Of a stretch of DNA of 10,852 bases, positions 6,842 through 10,852 are shown in pieces (the stretch's first letter is position 1; every line of letters starts with the position of its first letter). The stretch is from the NCBI GenBank assembly GCA_029933895.1, contig JAOZNG010000029.1, positions 1 to 10,852 on the forward strand, read 5' to 3'. The position numbers were made by a program, and so were the translations under genes. The stretch is from an archaeon. Its GTDB lineage: Archaea; Altiarchaeota; Altiarchaeia; IMC4; QMZM01. The notes beneath the pieces were generated by a model, which saw nothing but the letters and a program-made list of their open reading frames with translations, searched no databases and had not been told where the DNA came from.

Positions 6842-7006
6842 ATGAATAGATATCTAGAACTCTTGTTGGGTTTGATCTTAACCGGATTGGGCATATATGG
6901 AACATGGTTCTTCAGGGACCAAGTAGTGACCGTGATCGAGGGATGCGTTGGAATATTTTTAGTATTGACGGGTGTAGCCATCATTGGGTGGGCATCATTG
7001 GAGTAA
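6842..7006 (+). CDS. Small two-helix membrane protein
   Basis: This 54-residue frame starts MNRYLELLLGLILTGLGIYG. It has a GAGGTGA ribosome site four bases upstream, which strongly supports translation. Two transmembrane segments are visible, about residues 4-23 and 31-50, separated by a short polar turn (WFFRDQ) and ending WASLE. Glycine spacing in both helices (GLILTGLGIYG, GCVGIFLVLTG) suggests helix packing. It lies 22 bases before the UbiA gene and is probably the first gene of the lipid operon. Function is unknown. Comparable tiny two-helix proteins are common in archaeal genomes. Confidence 0.72.
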   Translation: MNRYLELLLGLILTGLGIYGTWFFRDQVVTVIEGCVGIFLVLTGVAIIGWASLE

Positions 7007-7028
7007 TAGTTGATAGGTTGGAATAACA

Positions 7029-7883
7029 ATGTTGAGGGAGTATTTAAAACTAATTAGGGTAAAGAACGGCATACTCTTTATTTTAGCTATTATACTGGGG
7101 GGATATGTACACGAAATCGAACTGATAAAGATTTCGATAATCTCATTACTATATTTTTGTGCTTTATCTCAAGTAAATGTCTTCAACGACGTCTTTGATA
7201 TCCAAACTGACAGAATAAACAGGTCAAATAGACCTCTATCCTCAGGGAAAGTTTCATTAATAAATGCAAAAAGATTGGGTATGCTCCTCACCATCGGGTT
7301 TGTTTTATTCAGCTCGTTCTTGGGGATGGAGTATATGATACTAGCAATATTGGTAACAATACTGAACCGCCTATATACCTCGATAATGAAACCAAGGGTA
7401 TTTATGGGGAATATATATGTTTCACTCATGTTAGCATCACTCTTTGTTCTATATGCAATCCTCTCTGTTGAAAAACCAATCGTCGGATATTATCTTTGCG
7501 TTGGGACCTTTCTGTTGATGATTGCAAGAGAGATATTAAAAGATGTTGAGGATATTGATGGCGATAAGGTGGTGGGGATGAAGACATTGCCAATTGTTTT
7601 CGGAAAAGATAATGCTGTTTTTGTTTCCATCATACCCCTAGTAAATTTGGGGATGGTGACAGCATTTTTCACGTATCTTGCATATCCAGGTGGCGTTAAT
7701 ACCACATTCCTATCCCTCTTTATCCTGTTTGGTCTGTTTTGTTTACTCTGCGTTTCCTTTACATATCCCGGATATTACACGGAGAGAAGACGGAGGTATA
7801 TATCAATGCTCTCACTCTCCATGAAAATTCTCGCTATACCCCTGATGGTCATTACACCATTATTCAAGATTTTTAGTTTTTGA
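7029..7883 (+). CDS. UbiA-family prenyltransferase, probable digeranylgeranylglyceryl phosphate synthase
   Basis: This 284-aa polytopic membrane enzyme has both aspartate-rich UbiA motifs: NDVFDIQTDRINR-NRPLSSG near 55-78 and REILKDVEDIDGDK near 165-180, which bind Mg2+ and prenyl diphosphate. Eight or nine hydrophobic segments fill the rest. In archaea the closest role is transfer of the second geranylgeranyl group to geranylgeranylglyceryl phosphate, the second ether bond of membrane lipids. The neighbouring tetraether synthase and reductase support that reading. Other UbiA acceptors (quinone or heme pathways) cannot be excluded from sequence alone. The ribosome site is weak (GGTTGGAATAAC before ATG). 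The tetraether synthase gene begins 12 bases after the stop. Confidence 0.85.
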   Translation: MLREYLKLIRVKNGILFILAIILGGYVHEIELIKISIISLLYFCALSQVNVFNDVFDIQTDRINRSNRPLSSGKVSLINAKRLGMLLTIGFVLFSSFLGMEYMILAILVTILNRLYTSIMKPRVFMGNIYVSLMLASLFVLYAILSVEKPIVGYYLCVGTFLLMIAREILKDVEDIDGDKVVGMKTLPIVFGKDNAVFVSIIPLVNLGMVTAFFTYLAYPGGVNTTFLSLFILFGLFCLLCVSFTYPGYYTERRRRYISMLSLSMKILAIPLMVITPLFKIFSF

Positions 7884-7895
7884 GGTTAGACAAAG

Positions 7896-9392
7896 ATGAT
7901 AAAAATAGTTCATGAAACAAAAAGCATCTGTCCGGAATGCCTGAAGGTTATTGATGCAGAATTGTTTGAGGAAAATGAGCAGATAAAGATTAGGAAAACA
8001 TGTGAAGAGCACGGCGAATTTGAGGAGATTTACTGGAGCAACATAGAGCACTATAACTGGATTATGAAGTTTCAGGACGATGGTGAAGGAATAAGCAATC
8101 CAGGAACTAAAAGGACGGAAAAGGGATGTCCATATGATTGCGGTTTATGTGAGGAACATAAAAGTCACACAGTTCTGGGTCTCGTGGATGTGACCAATCG
8201 CTGTAATCTGCGATGCCCGGTATGCTTTGCAAATGCTGCTTCTGTCGGCTATGTCTACGAACCGACGAAAGAGCAGATAAAGGAGATGCTACAGAATTTA
8301 AGAAATAATAAATCGGTTCCCTGTTACTCATTTCAGTTCGCCGGTGGTGAGCCAACAATGAGGGATGATCTTCCGGAGTTGGTGAAAATAGGCAAGGAAC
8401 TCGGTTTTCTATTCATCATGGTGGATACAAATGGGGTTAGAATTGCTGAGGATGGAAAATATCTAAAGGCATTAAAAGATGCCGGCTTAGACTCCTTTTA
8501 TCTGCAGTTTGATGGTTTGGATGACGAAATTTATAAAAAATTACGCGGAAGAAAACTCCTGGAAACGAAGATCGAGGCGATAGAGAACTGCCGCGAGATC
8601 GGTCTAAAAAATGTTGTATTGGTTGTTACATTGGTTAAGGGGGTAAATGATGATCAGCTGGGGGATATAATAAAATTTGCTGTGGAGAATTCTGACATAA
8701 TAACGTCTGTGAATGTTCAACCGATCTCATTCAGCGGTAGAGTAAGTGATGTGGAGAGGAAAAAGGGCAGGATAACAACCTATGACTTCATCGACCTCGT
8801 GGAAAAACAAACCAACGGAAAGATAAAGGCAAAATACTTCTATCCAGTGCCTGCTACGGTTCCGATTTCCAGATTTATTGAGGCGGAGACCCGCGAACCA
8901 AGCACTAAACTTAGCACCCACCCCTGTTGTGGTGTCGCTACTTATATAATTACTGATGACGATGGCAGCTATACTCCGATAAATGAACTCGTGGATGTTG
9001 ATAAATTTCTGAGCATACTTCAGAAGGGTTACTCCAAAACTACAAAGCTTGAGATCACTGCCCACATACTTAGAGATGCAATAAAGAATATTCATGATTC
9101 AGGGCGTAGAAAATTGATACAACAGCTCCTTAGGGAGGGAACATTCGATGCTGCAGCCGCTTTCCATAAAAATGCAATAATGATTGGATGCATGCACTTC
9201 CAGGATCCATGGAATTTTGATTTAGAAAGGGTGCAGAGGTGTGTGATTCATTATTCATTGCCCGATGGCAGATTGCTCCCATTCTGTCCCTACAATAACC
9301 TGCATAGAGGGGCATTGGAGAATAAATTCTCGGTTCCGTTGAGGGAATGGAGGAGCAATCATGGGGGTCTGCCCATCTCGGCATATTGTTAG
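7896..9392 (+). CDS. tes: Radical SAM tetraether lipid synthase (Tes/GDGT-MAS family)
   Basis: The 498-aa product has the family layout. N-terminal metal-type cysteines are Cys12, Cys15 and Cys36 (CPEC...C). The signature GCPYDCGLCEEHKSHT has Cys78, 82 and 85. The radical SAM cluster motif CNLRCPVC has Cys103, 107 and 110, followed by the GGEP SAM-binding motif at 150-153. The C-terminal third carries more conserved cysteines (HPCCGVATY, IGCMHFQD, RCVIHY, LPFCPYNN). Characterised members couple the phytanyl chain ends of two archaeols to make glycerol dibiphytanyl glycerol tetraethers, using several Fe-S clusters. The start ATG follows a GAGGTTAG ribosome site that overlaps the upstream UbiA stop, so the two are tightly linked. 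The stop lies 16 bases before the flippase-like gene. It appears complete, with no lost motif. Confidence 0.92.
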   Translation: MIKIVHETKSICPECLKVIDAELFEENEQIKIRKTCEEHGEFEEIYWSNIEHYNWIMKFQDDGEGISNPGTKRTEKGCPYDCGLCEEHKSHTVLGLVDVTNRCNLRCPVCFANAASVGYVYEPTKEQIKEMLQNLRNNKSVPCYSFQFAGGEPTMRDDLPELVKIGKELGFLFIMVDTNGVRIAEDGKYLKALKDAGLDSFYLQFDGLDDEIYKKLRGRKLLETKIEAIENCREIGLKNVVLVVTLVKGVNDDQLGDIIKFAVENSDIITSVNVQPISFSGRVSDVERKKGRITTYDFIDLVEKQTNGKIKAKYFYPVPATVPISRFIEAETREPSTKLSTHPCCGVATYIITDDDGSYTPINELVDVDKFLSILQKGYSKTTKLEITAHILRDAIKNIHDSGRRKLIQQLLREGTFDAAAAFHKNAIMIGCMHFQDPWNFDLERVQRCVIHYSLPDGRLLPFCPYNNLHRGALENKFSVPLREWRSNHGGLPISAYC

Positions 9393-9408
9393 ATGCAATA
9401 GAGAGATA

Positions 9409-10443
9409 ATGAGCACAATAACAAAACGCAAGGCCGGATCCTTCAGTATCTTCCTAGGTTTTGCCATGGTCTTTTACATCATCCGGCAGGCTGGATTTGG
9501 TAACATACACCAGATATTAACACACCTCACTCCAGGCTATATCCTTATGGCTTTGGTTATAGATCAACTCATAATTGGATTGGGCGCAGTTAGATGGATG
9601 AACTTCATTAACTCTGCCAATGTCAAGGTTAAATTTAGAGACATCTATCTGATTCACTTGATTGGTTTGGCTGTGAATAATGTCACCCCCGTCGCCCGGT
9701 TGGGTGGAGAGCCAGTTAAATTATACCTCCTGAACAAATATACAAAAATCAGAAAATCCATCGGATCTGCAACCATAATTGCAAGTGGCTTTTTTGATCT
9801 GGGGAGCTTCCTTCTCCTCAACATTATCGCAATCTTGCTTCTTTATTTTAATTTACAACTGCCTTTAGACTTTGCTTATCCCCTGCTCTTCTTTGTCGTC
9901 GTTTTCTCTACTTTATTCCTGTCATTAGTACATATCTCAATCAAAGAGAATGAATCATTGTTCATCACTCACTGGCTCATATCCAGACTTAAAAAAATCA
10001 AGCTGCTGCATGAAGGATTGGAAAAATGGAGGGAGAGGATAGATGAGGGAGTTAAGCGATACGTCACTACCGTAAGGATGAGTCTTGGCTCTACATTACT
10101 CCTAAATTTATTTATTACTGTCACAGTTAGGGTTTTAGAGGTGTTACGGGTTTATATGATTGTTCTGGCAGTTAATGAATACATAGACATTATGTGGATC
10201 ATAGTAGCACTAGCATTTTTAATTGCGGCGGGTTTAATACCCTCACCACCAGGGGGTTTCGGTGTGGTGGAGCCAACAATGACCGCAGTATTTCTATTGG
10301 GGGGATTAGCATTGAGTTCAGCCATAACTATTGTTTTGATCGATAGATTACTTACTATGGGGGTTACTTCGCTTCTGGGCTTTGGTTGTGTTCATTTTCT
10401 GGGTGTGCAATCAGAGATAACAAAATATCAGGTTGGTCAATAG
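9409..10443 (+). CDS. AglD/UPF0104-type flippase-like membrane protein
   Basis: Roughly 344 residues with about eight transmembrane helices and the conserved blocks of the lysylphosphatidylglycerol-synthase transmembrane family (PF03706). These are GLAVNNVTPVARLGGEPVKLY near 75-95 and PSPPGGFGVVEPTMTAVFLLGG near 275-297. It lacks the soluble aminoacyl-transferase domain of bacterial MprF, as is usual in archaea, where relatives are linked to dolichol or lipid handling. An in-frame ATG at 9361 would overlap the tetraether synthase gene and add a cysteine-rich tail unlike the family. The ATG at 9409 after GAGAGAT is therefore preferred. Position between tetraether synthase and an FAD enzyme suggests lipid or isoprenoid transport, which is inference. 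Confidence 0.82.
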   Translation: MSTITKRKAGSFSIFLGFAMVFYIIRQAGFGNIHQILTHLTPGYILMALVIDQLIIGLGAVRWMNFINSANVKVKFRDIYLIHLIGLAVNNVTPVARLGGEPVKLYLLNKYTKIRKSIGSATIIASGFFDLGSFLLLNIIAILLLYFNLQLPLDFAYPLLFFVVVFSTLFLSLVHISIKENESLFITHWLISRLKKIKLLHEGLEKWRERIDEGVKRYVTTVRMSLGSTLLLNLFITVTVRVLEVLRVYMIVLAVNEYIDIMWIIVALAFLIAAGLIPSPPGGFGVVEPTMTAVFLLGGLALSSAITIVLIDRLLTMGVTSLLGFGCVHFLGVQSEITKYQVGQ

Positions 10444-10451
10444 GTGTTAAA

Positions 10452-10852
10452 ATGAGGGATTATGACGTCATTGTGATAGGCGCGGGAATCAGCGGTTTAT
10501 TATCTGCTTTAACACTGTCAAAGGAGGGGAAAAGGGTCTTGATTTTAGAAAAAGAGGGTTATGTTGGTGCTGTCTGCAGATCCTATGAGGTTAACGGTTA
10601 CAGGGTAGATACCGGGCCACACGCAATAACGAGACTTGAAAGTGGACCCCTGGGGGAGTTAATGAAAAAATACTTTTATGTTGTTCCAAAGTTTATTCCC
10701 TTTGGAACATATTATGTGCGAGTTGACAACAGAGTGAAGGCATTTCCATGGAACATCAAGGATTGGTTAATGTTCGATCTAATCCCTATGAAGGATAGAT
10801 TACTGTTAATGAAATCGCTATTTGATACCCTGTATATGCTGAATACGGGTAA
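10452..10852 (+). CDS. Phytoene-desaturase-like FAD oxidoreductase, 3' end outside window
   Basis: The first 133 residues are visible. They begin MRDYDVIVIGAGISGLLSAL, a canonical GxGxxG FAD-binding loop, followed by the second strand VLILEKEGYVGAV and then VDTGPHAITR near 55. This pattern is shared by CrtI-type desaturases and amine/protoporphyrinogen oxidases. The ATG lies 8 bases after the flippase stop with GGTGTT before it, so it is in the same operon. Relatives desaturate, isomerise or saturate isoprenoid chains, and the lipid-gene context fits such a role. The substrate cannot be told from this fragment. Confidence 0.82.
   Translation, partial: MRDYDVIVIGAGISGLLSALTLSKEGKRVLILEKEGYVGAVCRSYEVNGYRVDTGPHAITRLESGPLGELMKKYFYVVPKFIPFGTYYVRVDNRVKAFPWNIKDWLMFDLIPMKDRLLLMKSLFDTLYMLNTG

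Noticed and set aside
9361..9408. Upstream in-frame ATG for the flippase-like protein
   Set aside because: It would overlap the tetraether synthase gene and add residues (GVCPSRHIVRCNRE) unlike the family's hydrophobic start. The ATG at 9409 has a better ribosome site.
1..10852. CRISPR array or tRNA/rRNA genes
   Set aside because: No regularly spaced direct repeats and no cloverleaf or rRNA-like sequence were seen on either strand.

Overview
The window is archaeal DNA, most likely from a euryarchaeote-type lineage. The evidence is the set of archaeal membrane-lipid genes (geranylgeranyl reductase, UbiA-type ether-lipid prenyltransferase, radical-SAM tetraether synthase), GGTGA-type ribosome sites, TATA-rich promoters and dense short-gap gene packing. 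I cannot place it more precisely. Base composition is moderate, with AT-rich gaps.

Layout. (1) Positions 1-2354: two tandem paralogous FIST-domain proteins on the + strand, the first cut by the window edge. (2) 2388-3056: a decayed IS1595/ISXO2-type transposase on the - strand, with two in-frame stops, a frameshift, a missing N-terminus, and a 52-bp insertion made of two back-to-back hairpins; a hairpin plus poly-T terminator follows it. (3) 3070-4611: full-length fused two-domain GMP synthetase (guaA) on the - strand. (4) 4745-6071, + strand: a 53-aa ferredoxin, then a geranylgeranyl reductase broken by what looks like an 8-bp deletion between GGCAGG repeats. (5) 6093-6300: a remnant of an FAD-enzyme gene running into a second copy of the double-hairpin element, then a strong inverted repeat. 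(6) 6314-6733, - strand: a four-helix membrane protein. (7) 6842-10852, + strand: a small two-helix membrane protein, UbiA prenyltransferase, tetraether synthase (Tes), an AglD/UPF0104-type flippase-like membrane protein, and the start of a phytoene-desaturase-like FAD oxidoreductase.

How the genes fit together. The right half is a membrane-lipid island. UbiA would attach the second geranylgeranyl chain to the glycerol phosphate ether. Ferredoxin plus geranylgeranyl reductase would saturate the chains, and Tes would join two diether lipids tail to tail into a tetraether. The flippase-like protein and the desaturase-like enzyme sit in the same tight run, so a role in lipid or isoprenoid export or tailoring is a reasonable inference. 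Because the reductase here is frameshifted, saturation may depend on another copy elsewhere.

The most interesting unexplained structure is the pair of double-hairpin elements (about 2535-2590 and 6170-6221). They share the single-stranded skeleton and stem ends (ATACRACAAA, TTTGTGTACA, TTGTAC), while their stem interiors differ completely but remain self-complementary. One copy clearly interrupts a transposase gene, which suggests a tiny mobile hairpin element.
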